Origin: Oceanicella sp. SM1341
GTDB lineage: Bacteria; Pseudomonadota; Alphaproteobacteria; Rhodobacterales; Rhodobacteraceae
Length of the DNA stretch: 64,000 nucleotides
NCBI RefSeq assembly: GCF_003448965.1
Contig: NZ_QRGC01000012.1
Coordinates: forward strand, 1-64,000
Direction: 5' to 3'
The notes beneath the pieces were generated by a model. The model did not search any database, was not told where the DNA came from, and saw only the letters and a list, made by a program, of their open reading frames with translations. The translations under genes and the position numbers were made by a program. Within the stretch, counting starts at the first letter, position 1. Each line of letters begins with the position of its first letter. Positions 41,902-49,542 of the stretch are shown piece after piece.

Positions 41902-43142
41902 TCGGCCGGGGTGCGCCGGCTGGTGCGGGCGCTCACCTCGTCGACCCAGAGATTGTGGTGCTCGCGCGCCCAGTTCAGGTCAACATCGCCGGAGCCCATG
42001 GCGTCGAAGGCGCCCTCCATGCCCAGCGTGCCGATGTAGATATGCGCGATGATGATCGCGATCATCACCAGCGCCACGGCGGCGTGCCAGATGGTCTGGT
42101 ACTGCATTTCCTGCAGGGCGGTGACCGGCTGGCTCACGTCGATGCCGATGAAGCTGAGCGACAGGCCGATGTCGTTGAAGAAGGCGAAGGTCTTGCCCAT
42201 CAGCCCGGTCTGGAACGGGAAGAGCAGGGCGATGCCCGAGAGGCTGAGCGAGGCGCCGAGCAGGATCACCGACCAGAAGATCAGCTTCTGCCCGGCGTTG
42301 AACTTGCCCGCGTCCGGGTGCGAGTGCTTCGAGAACAGCCCGCCGCCCTTCATCAGCCAGACGAGGTCGCGCCGGTGGGGGATGTTGCGGCCCACCCACA
42401 TCACGAAGATCAGCACCAGGCCGAGCATGAAGGCCCAGGCGATGTTGTTGTGCACCCATTTGCCCCACCAGGCGGTGAGGGAATAGGCCTCGTGCCCGAT
42501 CAGCGGCAGGATGTACTCGCGCCCGTAGAGCAGGTTCAGCCCGGTGAGGGCGAGGGCGACGAAGCTCACCGCCAGCAGCCAGTGGCCGAAGCGCTCGAAC
42601 CCGCCGAAGCGCCGGATGCGGTTCCTCGACGGCCCGGCCTCGATGCGGATGCGCCCGCGGATGAGGTAGAAGGCGGCCAGCGCCAGGATCATCGCGGCGG
42701 GGATGATGAGCCCGTATTCCGGCAGCGGGCCACGGCGCAGCAGGCGCCATTCCTCGCCGAAAGGCTGCACAAGCGTGGCCGAGAGCTTGTTGGGGATGGA
42801 GACGGTGGTGGTGAAGCCCTCCTCGTCCGGCCCCCGGTCACCGCCCACGAAGCGCCAGAGGTCGGCGCGGGCGGGGGGCTGGGTGATCTTGCCGGGCACG
42901 CTCTCCATGCCGGTGGCATCGGGCGTGGAATTGGTGACGGCATTGGCCGGCGGGCGCACGGACTGCGCGTCGGCCATGGTCACGAAGCTCGCCAGCGTGA
43001 CGGCCAGCAGCAGCACGGAGAGGCTCAGCGCGCCGATGGCCACCCGCAGGCGGCGCTTGCGGCGGCGCTCGAAGCGCGGGCTGGGCACCCGGGCCGCGGG
43101 ACGGGGTTCGGCGGCGCGGGCGCGCTCGGAGGAACGGGGCAT
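41898..43142 (-). CDS. fdhC: formate dehydrogenase subunit gamma (cytochrome b556)
   Basis: A 414-residue membrane subunit. A basic N-terminus and a hydrophobic segment (about residues 37-60) are followed by a periplasmic stretch, a further segment near 140-160 and the four-helix di-heme core: FGHWLLAVSFVALALTGLNLL, WVHNNIAWAFMLGLVLIFVMW, LIFWSVILLGASLSLSGIALL and IWHAAVALVMIAIIIAHIYIG carry the candidate heme histidines. It passes electrons from FdhB to quinone. The extra N-terminal region makes it longer than E. coli FdnI. Start ATG 43142 has GAGG six bases upstream; TTG 43169 is less likely. Confidence 0.93.
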   Translation of the reverse strand: MPRSSERARAAEPRPAARVPSPRFERRRKRRLRVAIGALSLSVLLLAVTLASFVTMADAQSVRPPANAVTNSTPDATGMESVPGKITQPPARADLWRFVGGDRGPDEEGFTTTVSIPNKLSATLVQPFGEEWRLLRRGPLPEYGLIIPAAMILALAAFYLIRGRIRIEAGPSRNRIRRFGGFERFGHWLLAVSFVALALTGLNLLYGREYILPLIGHEAYSLTAWWGKWVHNNIAWAFMLGLVLIFVMWVGRNIPHRRDLVWLMKGGGLFSKHSHPDAGKFNAGQKLIFWSVILLGASLSLSGIALLFPFQTGLMGKTFAFFNDIGLSLSFIGIDVSQPVTALQEMQYQTIWHAAVALVMIAIIIAHIYIGTLGMEGAFDAMGSGDVDLNWAREHHNLWVDEVSARTSRRTPAE

Positions 43143-43274
43143 GCGGGACCTCACGCGTCTGGTCGTCAAAAAAGGCGCCGGGCCTGGGCGGGCCGGGCGC
43201 GCGGGGCAAGGGAAAGGCGTGCGGGCCCCGAGGGGCCCGCCGTCGCGGCGCGCGGGGCGCCGCTGGTGCCGGGA

Positions 43275-43871
43275 TCAGCTGTCGTTCTGGTTTCCATAGG
43301 CGGTGCCCCAGCCCCAGCTGTCGCCGCCGAAACCGCGGGCCACCACGCGCTCGCGGAAGATGCTCGACACGTCGTCGGCATCGCCCGCGAGCAGGGCCTT
43401 GGTGGAGCACATCTCGGCGCAGATCGGCAGCTTGCCCTCGGCGATGCGGTTGCGGCCGTATTTCTGGAACTCGGCCGGGGAGTTGTTCTCCTCCGGGCCG
43501 CCGGCGCAGAAGGTGCACTTGTCCATCTTGCCGCGCGAGCCGAAGTTGCCGGCCTGCGGGTACTGCGGCGCGCCGAAGGGGCAGGCGTAGAAGCAGTAGC
43601 CGCAGCCGATGCACAGGTCCTTGGAGTGCAGCACGATGCCGTCCGCGGTCTTGTAGAAGCAATCCACCGGGCAGACGGCCATGCAGGGCGCGTCGGAGCA
43701 GTGCATGCAGGCGACGGAGATGGATTTCTCCCCCGGCCGGCCGTCGTTGATGGTCACCACGCGGCGGCGGTTGATGCCCCAGGGGATCTCGTGCTCGTTC
43801 TTGCAGGCGGTGACGCAGGCGTTGCACTCGATGCAGCGTTCGGCGTCGCAGAGAAAGGCTGCTTTACCCAT
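43275..43871 (-). CDS. fdhB: formate dehydrogenase subunit beta, four [4Fe-4S] clusters
   Basis: A 198-residue ferredoxin-like subunit that carries electrons from the molybdenum/tungsten subunit to the membrane cytochrome. Four cysteine sets are visible: CIECNACVTACKNEH near the N-terminus, CMHCSDAPCMAVCPVDC, CIGCGYCFYACPFGAPQY, and CTFCAGG with CAEMC later. It lacks the C-terminal membrane helix of E. coli FdnH. It starts 11 bases after the fdhA stop and is followed by fdhC after 132 bases. Confidence 0.95.
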   Translation of the reverse strand: MGKAAFLCDAERCIECNACVTACKNEHEIPWGINRRRVVTINDGRPGEKSISVACMHCSDAPCMAVCPVDCFYKTADGIVLHSKDLCIGCGYCFYACPFGAPQYPQAGNFGSRGKMDKCTFCAGGPEENNSPAEFQKYGRNRIAEGKLPICAEMCSTKALLAGDADDVSSIFRERVVARGFGGDSWGWGTAYGNQNDS

Positions 43872-43882
43872 GATGTCCTCCC

Positions 43883-46786
43883 TCAGGCTTTCATGATCTG
43901 GCAGAGGGTGGCTTTCGTCTCCTGCATCATCGTGACGGAGTCGTAGCCATAGGTCTGCGCGGTGTTGGTGGATTCGCCGAGCACGATCGGGTCGGCGCCC
44001 TCGGGGTACTTGTGGCGCCGGTCCTCGCCCTGCCAGATGCCGCCGAAGTGGAAGGGCATGAAGGCCACGCCCCGGCCCACGCGCTCGGTCACCATCGCGG
44101 CCACGCGGATGCGGCCCTCGTCCGGGCCCTCGACCCAGACGTACTCGCCGTCCTTGATGCCGCGATCATTCGCATCGCGCGGGTTGATCTCGATGAACAT
44201 CTCCTGCTGCAGCTCGGCCAGCCAGGGGTTCGAGCGGGTCTCGTCGCCGCCGCCCTCGTATTCCACCAGGCGCCCGGAGGTGAGGATGATCGGGTAGTTC
44301 TCCGAGAAATCCTGCTTCTGGATCGAGGCGTAGAGCACGGGCACGCGCCAGTCCCGCCGGTCGTCGTAGGTGGGGTAGTCGGCCACCAGGTCGCGGCGGT
44401 TGGTGTAGAGCGGCTCGCGGTGCACCGGCACGGGGTCGGGAAAGTTCCACACCACGCAGCGGGCCTTGGCGTTGCCGTAGGGGGCGCAGCCGTGCTCGAT
44501 GGCCACGCGCTGGATGCCGCCGGAAAGGTCGGTCTTCCAGTTCACCTTGCCCACCGCCTCGGCCTCCGAGGAGCCGGCGACGGCCTCGATGCTGGCGCGC
44601 TCCTCGGGGGTGAGGTCGCCGTCCCAGCCGAGCTGAACGAGCATGGCCATGGTGAACTCTGGGTAGCCGTCCTCGATCTCCGAGCCCTTCGACCAGGAGC
44701 CCTCGGCGAGCAGGTTCTCGCCGTCACGCTCGACGCCGAAGCGGGCGCGGAAGCCCATGCCGCCGTCCTTCACGTGCAGGTCGGTGTTGTAGAGCACCGG
44801 CGAGCCGGGGTGGTTCATCTCCGGCGTGCCCCAGGCGGGCCAGGGCAGGCCGTAGTAGTCGCCGTCGCAGGGGCCGCCGTCGGCGCGCAGGGTGGTGCGG
44901 TCGAAGGTGTGCTGGTTCTGCATGTGCAGGCGCATGCGCTCCGGGCTCTGGGCGGTGTAGCCCACCGTCCACATGCCGCGGTTGAACTCGCGCGTGAGGT
45001 CCTCGATCAGCGGCTCGTCGCCGTTGACCTCGATGTTGCGGAACAGCCGGTCGGAGAAGCCGAACTTGTCGGCGAAGAGCTTCATGATGACATGGTCGGC
45101 CTTGGACTCGAACAGCGGCTCCACCACCTTCTCGCGCCATTGCAGCGAGCGGTTGGAGGCGGTCACCGAGCCGTAGGTCTCGAACTGCGAGCAGGCCGGC
45201 AGCAGCCAGACATTGTCCGTGCGGTCATGCATGATGGCCGAGACGGTGGGGTAGGGGTCGACCACCACCAGCATGTCGAGCTTCTCCATCGCCTTCTTCA
45301 TCTCGGGAAGGCGGGTCTGCGAGTTCGGCGCGTGGCCCCAGAACACCATGCAGCGCACGGGGTTGGGCTGGTCGAGGTTCTCCGCCGGCTCCAGCACGCC
45401 GTCGAACCAGCGCGACACGGTGATGCCCTTGGCCTCCATGATCTCCCTGGAGGTGAAGCGGGAGACGAAATACTCGTAATCCTCCTCCCACACGCGGCTC
45501 CAGTGCTTCCAGGCCCCGTCGGTGAGGCCGTAGTAGCCCGGCAGCGTGTCGGCGAGCACGCCGAGGTCGGTCGCCCCCTGCACGTTGTCATGGCCGCGGA
45601 AGATGTTGGTGCCGCCGCCCGGCTTGCCCATGTTGCCCAGCGCGAGCTGCAGGATGCAGTAGGCGCGGGTGTTGTTGTTGCCGGTGGTGTGCTGGGTGCC
45701 GCCCATGCACCAGATCAGCGTGCCGGGGCGGTTTTCGGCCAGGGTGCGGGCGACGCGGTGCATCTGCTCCTCGGGCACGCCGGTGACGCGCTCGACCTCG
45801 GCCGGGTTCCACTTCCTCACCTCCTCGCGGATCTGGTCGAGACCCCAGACGCGCTGGCGGATGAACTCCTTGTCTTCCCAGCCGTTCTCCAGCACGTGCC
45901 AGAGCAGGCCCCAGACCAGCGCCACGTCCGAGCCCGGGCGCATGCGCACGTATTCGGTGGCATGCGCGGCGGTGCGGGTGAAGCGCGGATCACACACGAT
46001 CAGCGGCGCATTGTTCTGCTCCTTGCCCTTGAGCAGGTGCTGGAGCGAGACCGGGTGCGCCTCGGCGGGGTTGCCGCCGATGATGATGATCGCCTTGGAA
46101 TTGTGGATGTCGTTGTAGGAGTTGGTCATGGCGCCGTAGCCCCATGTGTTCGCAACCCCGGCCACGGTGGTGGAGTGGCAGATGCGGGCCTGGTGGTCGA
46201 CGTTGTTCGTGCCCCAGTAGGCGGCGAACTTGCGGAACAGGTAGGCCTGCTCGTTGGAATGCTTGGCCGAGCCGAGCCAGTAGACGCTGTCCGGCCCGCT
46301 CTCCTCGCGGATCTTGAGCATGCCGTCGCCGATCTCGTTGATCGCGTCGGTCCAGGACATGCGCTCCCATTTGCCGCCCACGAGCTTCATCGGGTATTTC
46401 AGCCGCCGCTCGCCATGGGCGTGCTCGCGCACCGAGGCGCCCTTGGCGCAATGGGCGCCGAGGTTGAACGGGCTGTCCCAGCCGGGCTCCTGCCCGATCC
46501 AGACGCCGCTCTGCACCTCGGCCATCACCGTGCAGCCCACCGAGCAGTGGGTGCAGACCGATTTCACCGTGGTGATGGCGCCGCTCGCCGCAGTTGCGGC
46601 ATCCGCCTTGCGCACCGTCCCGGCCCCCATGCCGGCCACGGCCGCAAGCCCGCCCACCGCGAGGCCCGAGCGGCCGAGAAAGGTGCGGCGGTCCATTCCT
46701 TCACCGCCCTGGCGCGCGGGCCGCCCTGCGAGGATCGATGCGGCCCTGCCGTGCTGCGCTGTCCCGTCGGTACGCTTCCTGAGCAT
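43883..46786 (-). CDS. fdhA: formate dehydrogenase catalytic subunit alpha, Cys form
   Basis: A 967-residue molybdopterin oxidoreductase that oxidises formate to CO2 in the periplasm. A twin-arginine signal (MDRRTFLGRSGLAVGG) starts at residue 31. A [4Fe-4S] site follows with Cys78, Cys81, Cys85 and Cys113. The Mo/W ligand is Cys203 followed by His204 (QARICHSTTVAG), where E. coli FdnG has selenocysteine. The C-terminal dinucleotide-binding domain includes LTSGRLVEYEGGGDETRSN. ATG 46786 (MLRKRTDG) was preferred because GGAG lies seven bases upstream; the longer start at 46846 puts 20 more residues before the signal. Confidence 0.96.
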   Translation of the reverse strand: MLRKRTDGTAQHGRAASILAGRPARQGGEGMDRRTFLGRSGLAVGGLAAVAGMGAGTVRKADAATAASGAITTVKSVCTHCSVGCTVMAEVQSGVWIGQEPGWDSPFNLGAHCAKGASVREHAHGERRLKYPMKLVGGKWERMSWTDAINEIGDGMLKIREESGPDSVYWLGSAKHSNEQAYLFRKFAAYWGTNNVDHQARICHSTTVAGVANTWGYGAMTNSYNDIHNSKAIIIIGGNPAEAHPVSLQHLLKGKEQNNAPLIVCDPRFTRTAAHATEYVRMRPGSDVALVWGLLWHVLENGWEDKEFIRQRVWGLDQIREEVRKWNPAEVERVTGVPEEQMHRVARTLAENRPGTLIWCMGGTQHTTGNNNTRAYCILQLALGNMGKPGGGTNIFRGHDNVQGATDLGVLADTLPGYYGLTDGAWKHWSRVWEEDYEYFVSRFTSREIMEAKGITVSRWFDGVLEPAENLDQPNPVRCMVFWGHAPNSQTRLPEMKKAMEKLDMLVVVDPYPTVSAIMHDRTDNVWLLPACSQFETYGSVTASNRSLQWREKVVEPLFESKADHVIMKLFADKFGFSDRLFRNIEVNGDEPLIEDLTREFNRGMWTVGYTAQSPERMRLHMQNQHTFDRTTLRADGGPCDGDYYGLPWPAWGTPEMNHPGSPVLYNTDLHVKDGGMGFRARFGVERDGENLLAEGSWSKGSEIEDGYPEFTMAMLVQLGWDGDLTPEERASIEAVAGSSEAEAVGKVNWKTDLSGGIQRVAIEHGCAPYGNAKARCVVWNFPDPVPVHREPLYTNRRDLVADYPTYDDRRDWRVPVLYASIQKQDFSENYPIILTSGRLVEYEGGGDETRSNPWLAELQQEMFIEINPRDANDRGIKDGEYVWVEGPDEGRIRVAAMVTERVGRGVAFMPFHFGGIWQGEDRRHKYPEGADPIVLGESTNTAQTYGYDSVTMMQETKATLCQIMKA

Positions 46787-46877
46787 GGGAAACTCCAGTC
46801 TGTGTCGGGCTCGGGGGCCCTGATGGCTGTCAGGCGCGCGGGGCAAGCATCCCGGCGCCCGTGGCGTCAGGCCGCTG

Positions 46878-47084
46878 TCAGCGGCAGGTCTCGTAGTATT
46901 TCAGCACGTGCTCGGTCTTGCGCAGGCCGAGGCTGGTGGGGGCCACCTCCTCCGCCGCCTGTGCGGCGCCGGTGCCGGCGACGCTGCCCACGGCCACGGC
47001 CGGGATGCCGGCCAGGCCGAGGCGCAGCAGGTCGCGGCGCGAGGTGCCGGGGGAAATGCTGGTGTCGTCGGTCTTGCGCGTCAT
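46878..47084 (-). CDS. small twin-arginine protein of the formate dehydrogenase region
   Basis: A 68-residue protein with a twin-arginine signal (TSRRDLLRLGLAGIPAVAVG) and a short mature tail ending in TEHVLKYYETCR. This fits the 'formate dehydrogenase region TAT target' family, always encoded just before fdhA. Its role is unknown; it may escort the Tat-exported enzyme. The start is set by AGGAGG at 47094-47099: ATG 47093 abuts it, so ATG 47084, nine bases on, is the likelier start. A 22-bp tandem repeat lies upstream. Confidence 0.88.
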   Translation of the reverse strand: MTRKTDDTSISPGTSRRDLLRLGLAGIPAVAVGSVAGTGAAQAAEEVAPTSLGLRKTEHVLKYYETCR

Positions 47085-47102
47085 CTGCGTCATCCTCCTG
47101 CG

Positions 47103-47190
47103 TGCCACTGGGGCGGTTCGGTGCGCCCCTGCGGGCGGTCTGCGGTGCCCCTGCGGGCGGTCTGTCGCGCCCCTGCGGGCGGTTCGGTGC
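47103..47190. repeat. 22-bp tandem repeat, three good copies plus one diverged
   Basis: The 15-base core GCCCCTGCGGGCGGT begins at 47125, 47147 and 47169, an exact 22-bp period; the 7-base joints vary. A fourth, diverged unit at 47103-47124 shares only its right half. The array lies between the TorD-like gene and the TAT peptide gene, where an fdhA promoter or leader would be. Immediately after it is the palindrome GGCCCCCGGGGGCC (47191-47204). Confidence 0.85.
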
Positions 47191-47333
47191 GGCCCCCGGG
47201 GGCCTGCGCATCTGCCGCTCCCGGGGGCGGTATCCTCGTGCCCTCCGGGGCGGGGCCTTCGTGCCGGGGGGCGGAAAGACGGTCCGCTGTCCGGCTTAAC
47301 GAACCGTTTACGGCCCGCGCCGCTGTCCCGCGC

Positions 47334-47969
47334 TCAGCCGGTTTCGGCTCCGCCGAGGCGGAAGGCCTCGCGTTCGATCTCGATCATCAGGCGCCCCAGC
47401 GTGCCCACGGGGGCGTAGAACACCGATGCGCGGGCGCCCTCGAGGTCGGAGAAGAAATGCCCGGCCCAGGGGGCGACATGGGCGGCGAAGAATTCGCGCT
47501 GAGCGGCGAGCGGCAGCGGCGCGCCGAACGCGCCGCGGATCAGCCCGGCCATGATCTCGCAGAGCGAGGCGATGTTGTCCTCGGGCTCGAACACGTCCCT
47601 GGCCCGCGCCACGGCATGGCGCGCCATGTCCTGGCGCAGCCGGGCGAGGGGCTTCTCGTTGAGGAAGCCGGTCATGTAGAAGGAGGCGTAGGGCACGAGC
47701 TCGCCGCGCCCGAGCCCGATGAAGAGATCGTTGTATTCCCGCCGCACGGTGTTCACCGACATGCTGCGGGCCACGGCGGCAAGCGCGTCGATCGCGGCGC
47801 CGATGGCGGTCTGGTCGCCCTTCAGGGCAGCGAGGCGGCGGAGCGTCGCGACATCGGCCGGACGCACGAGAAGCCCGGCGAGAAACGCGTAGAAATCTGC
47901 CCGCACCCGATCCTCTTCCGGGATGCCGGCGGACGGTTCCTCCTGGGGCGATCTGTTGTTCCCGGACAT
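47334..47969 (-). CDS. TorD/DmsD-family molecular chaperone
   Basis: A 211-residue all-helical protein of the TorD family, which binds the twin-arginine signal of molybdoenzymes and guides cofactor insertion before export. Family features: DFYAFLAGLLVRPAD near the N-terminus, REYNDLFIGLGRGELVPYASFYMTGFLNEKPLA, and EPEDNIASLCEIMAGL in mid-protein. Its place two genes before fdhA makes FdhA the likely client. ATG 47969 (MSGNNRSPQ) gives normal length; neither it nor the upstream ATG 48041 has a clear Shine-Dalgarno. Confidence 0.9.
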   Translation of the reverse strand: MSGNNRSPQEEPSAGIPEEDRVRADFYAFLAGLLVRPADVATLRRLAALKGDQTAIGAAIDALAAVARSMSVNTVRREYNDLFIGLGRGELVPYASFYMTGFLNEKPLARLRQDMARHAVARARDVFEPEDNIASLCEIMAGLIRGAFGAPLPLAAQREFFAAHVAPWAGHFFSDLEGARASVFYAPVGTLGRLMIEIEREAFRLGGAETG

Positions 47970-48087
47970 GGCGCCGGCTGCTCCCGTTGCTGTTGCTGGC
48001 CGCCCCCGAGAGGGCGCTGGCGGACACCCATTCTGCACCATTGCGGGCGGGGAAGTCCAGCGGGGTTATTGAACGCGCTCAACGTGT

Positions 48088-48768
48088 TCACGCCGGATTT
48101 GAACCATCTTCCTCAAATCTGAAGCGCATTGCACTGCGGCGTGGGGAAAGCTGCGCTGCAGCATCGGCGGAGGGAGCGGGCCGCGCCGTCTCCGGGGCGG
48201 GCGCCGCGCCGGTGTCGCCGGGTGCGGATGCCTCCCCGGGGGCCTCCCCGGTGGCCTCCCCGGCCGCCTCCGGGGGAGCCTCCCCGCCGGGCTCGTCGCG
48301 AGGGGCGGGCGGCGGCGCGGCGGCCCGGGCGGCCTCTGCCTTCCGGTCGAACATGCCCTGTCCCACCTTGTAGGCGGTCCTGAGGTCCGGCACCACGGTG
48401 GCGGCGTCGGTGAAGTCTTCCTCGTAGTCGTTCAGCCCGTCGAGACAGGCGAGCACGGGGTCGGAGGCCCAGAGCCGGCGCAGGGCGCGGTTGCGCAGCC
48501 GGCGCGGCACGGCAGAGCGCATGAAGGCGGAGAAATCGTCGCCCGGGCGCAGGGTGTCGGGGTCGGGCAGGCCGAGGCTCTCGAGGATCTCGGCGTCCGT
48601 GGCCTCGGGGTCCGGCGCGGGCTGTGGAGCCGGCTCGGGGCTGGCCTCGGGCAGGGCTGCCGCGGGAGCGTCCGCCGTGGGGTCACCGGCTTCCGGCGCG
48701 AGGCCGCGCTTGCGGCGTGACCAGCGGTCGAGGAAGCCGTCGCCCCTGCTGCCGTCGCCCCTGCTCAT
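48088..48768 (-). CDS. DUF3306 domain-containing protein
   Basis: A 226-residue protein with MSRGDGSRGDGFLDRWSRRKRG at its start and the conserved core LPDPDTLRPGDDFSAFM...PRRLRNRALRRLWASDP, diagnostic for DUF3306. The C-terminal third (about 165-215) is low-complexity with repeated Glu-Ala-Pro-Gly units. DUF3306 is found in formate dehydrogenase loci but has no known activity. Its ATG overlaps the DUF3305 stop (ATGA). Confidence 0.9.
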   Translation of the reverse strand: MSRGDGSRGDGFLDRWSRRKRGLAPEAGDPTADAPAAALPEASPEPAPQPAPDPEATDAEILESLGLPDPDTLRPGDDFSAFMRSAVPRRLRNRALRRLWASDPVLACLDGLNDYEEDFTDAATVVPDLRTAYKVGQGMFDRKAEAARAAAPPPAPRDEPGGEAPPEAAGEATGEAPGEASAPGDTGAAPAPETARPAPSADAAAQLSPRRSAMRFRFEEDGSNPA

Positions 48769-49406
48769 GTCTGGTCCTTCCGGGCGCGCAGCGTGGCCGG
48801 GGCGCGGTAGACGTCGTTTTCCTGGGGGATGCGGCTGTCGCCGAGACCCTCCTCGGGCGAGGGGGCGTGGGGCGTGCGCCGGCGCTTCACGAACTCCGGG
48901 TCGTCGGGCTGGGCGTCGACGAAGGCGGCGATCCAGGCGTGCAGCGCGTCGGGCATCGGCACCGGCTCGACGATCTCGTCGCCGCTCTCCATGTAGTCCT
49001 GCGCCTCGAAGGGCGAGGCGGTGACGAGATGTACCGCAACGTCATGTGCAGCGCCCGCGGGCGCGGGGCGCAGCACCACCCAGACATTGCGCGGCCGGCT
49101 GGCGAGGCCCACGCGGTAGGCCTCGGTCTCGGCGCGGTGCAGCACGAGGGGCAGGGTGGCGGCGTGGTATTCCACCGCGCCGTCCTCCTCGCGCAGCTCC
49201 GCCCAGTCTGCCGGCGCGGCGCCGGGCAGCACCGCGACGGCGCGCCAGACATGGCTCACCCACCGGCTTCTTGCCGGTATGCGGCGCAGGACGATGCCCA
49301 GGGGCAGCTCGATCTCGCGCGGGCGGGCGCCACGCGGCGGCTCGGCCTCTCCCGAGGGCTCGGCGGCGGTGCGGGGTCCGTCTGGCGGTCTGGCTTCGGA
49401 CGTCAA
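48765..49406 (-). CDS. DUF3305 domain-containing protein, probable TTG start
   Basis: A 213-residue protein. The core ELPLGIVLRRIPARSRWVSHVWRAVAVLPGA is typical of DUF3305, and the C-terminus ends EPEFVKRRR-like (DDPEFVKRRRTPHAPSPEEG). No ATG gives the conserved N-terminus; TTG 49406 follows GGAGG by ten bases and yields MTSEARPPDG. It is the first gene of the minus-strand arm of the fdh locus. Function unknown. Confidence 0.85.
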   Translation of the reverse strand: MTSEARPPDGPRTAAEPSGEAEPPRGARPREIELPLGIVLRRIPARSRWVSHVWRAVAVLPGAAPADWAELREEDGAVEYHAATLPLVLHRAETEAYRVGLASRPRNVWVVLRPAPAGAAHDVAVHLVTASPFEAQDYMESGDEIVEPVPMPDALHAWIAAFVDAQPDDPEFVKRRRTPHAPSPEEGLGDSRIPQENDVYRAPATLRARKDQT

Positions 49407-49542
49407 GCTTGCGTTCCCTCCGCGTCGGGCCTTGTGTCCCGGGCGCGGCCATGATTGATCTGGGGCCGAAAGGGTGGGGGCTCGGACGCGGATTGTCCAG
49501 CCCCCCGCCAAGGGTTCCGACGCAAGGCGGGGAGATCGTCCG
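49407..49542. promoter_or_regulatory. divergent promoter region of the two fdh arms
   Basis: The 136 bases between the DUF3305 and 4Fe-4S protein starts must drive both arms of the locus. I see no consensus promoter pair. A purine-rich GGCGGGGAGATCG precedes the plus-strand start at 49543. Confidence 0.45.

Noticed and set aside
46177-46179. Selenocysteine codon at the FdhA active site
   Set aside because: The active-site codon encodes Cys (TGC on the minus strand), the frame has no internal TGA, and no SECIS-like hairpin is needed.
47103-47190. CRISPR array
   Set aside because: The 22-bp repeats abut each other with no unique spacers and no cas genes are present, so this is a tandem repeat.
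44012-47299. A 1095-codon open frame on the plus strand across fdhA
   Set aside because: It is antisense to fdhA, its translation is Val/His/Leu/Gly-rich without recognisable domains, and it arises from the high GC content. The minus-strand gene has full family motifs.
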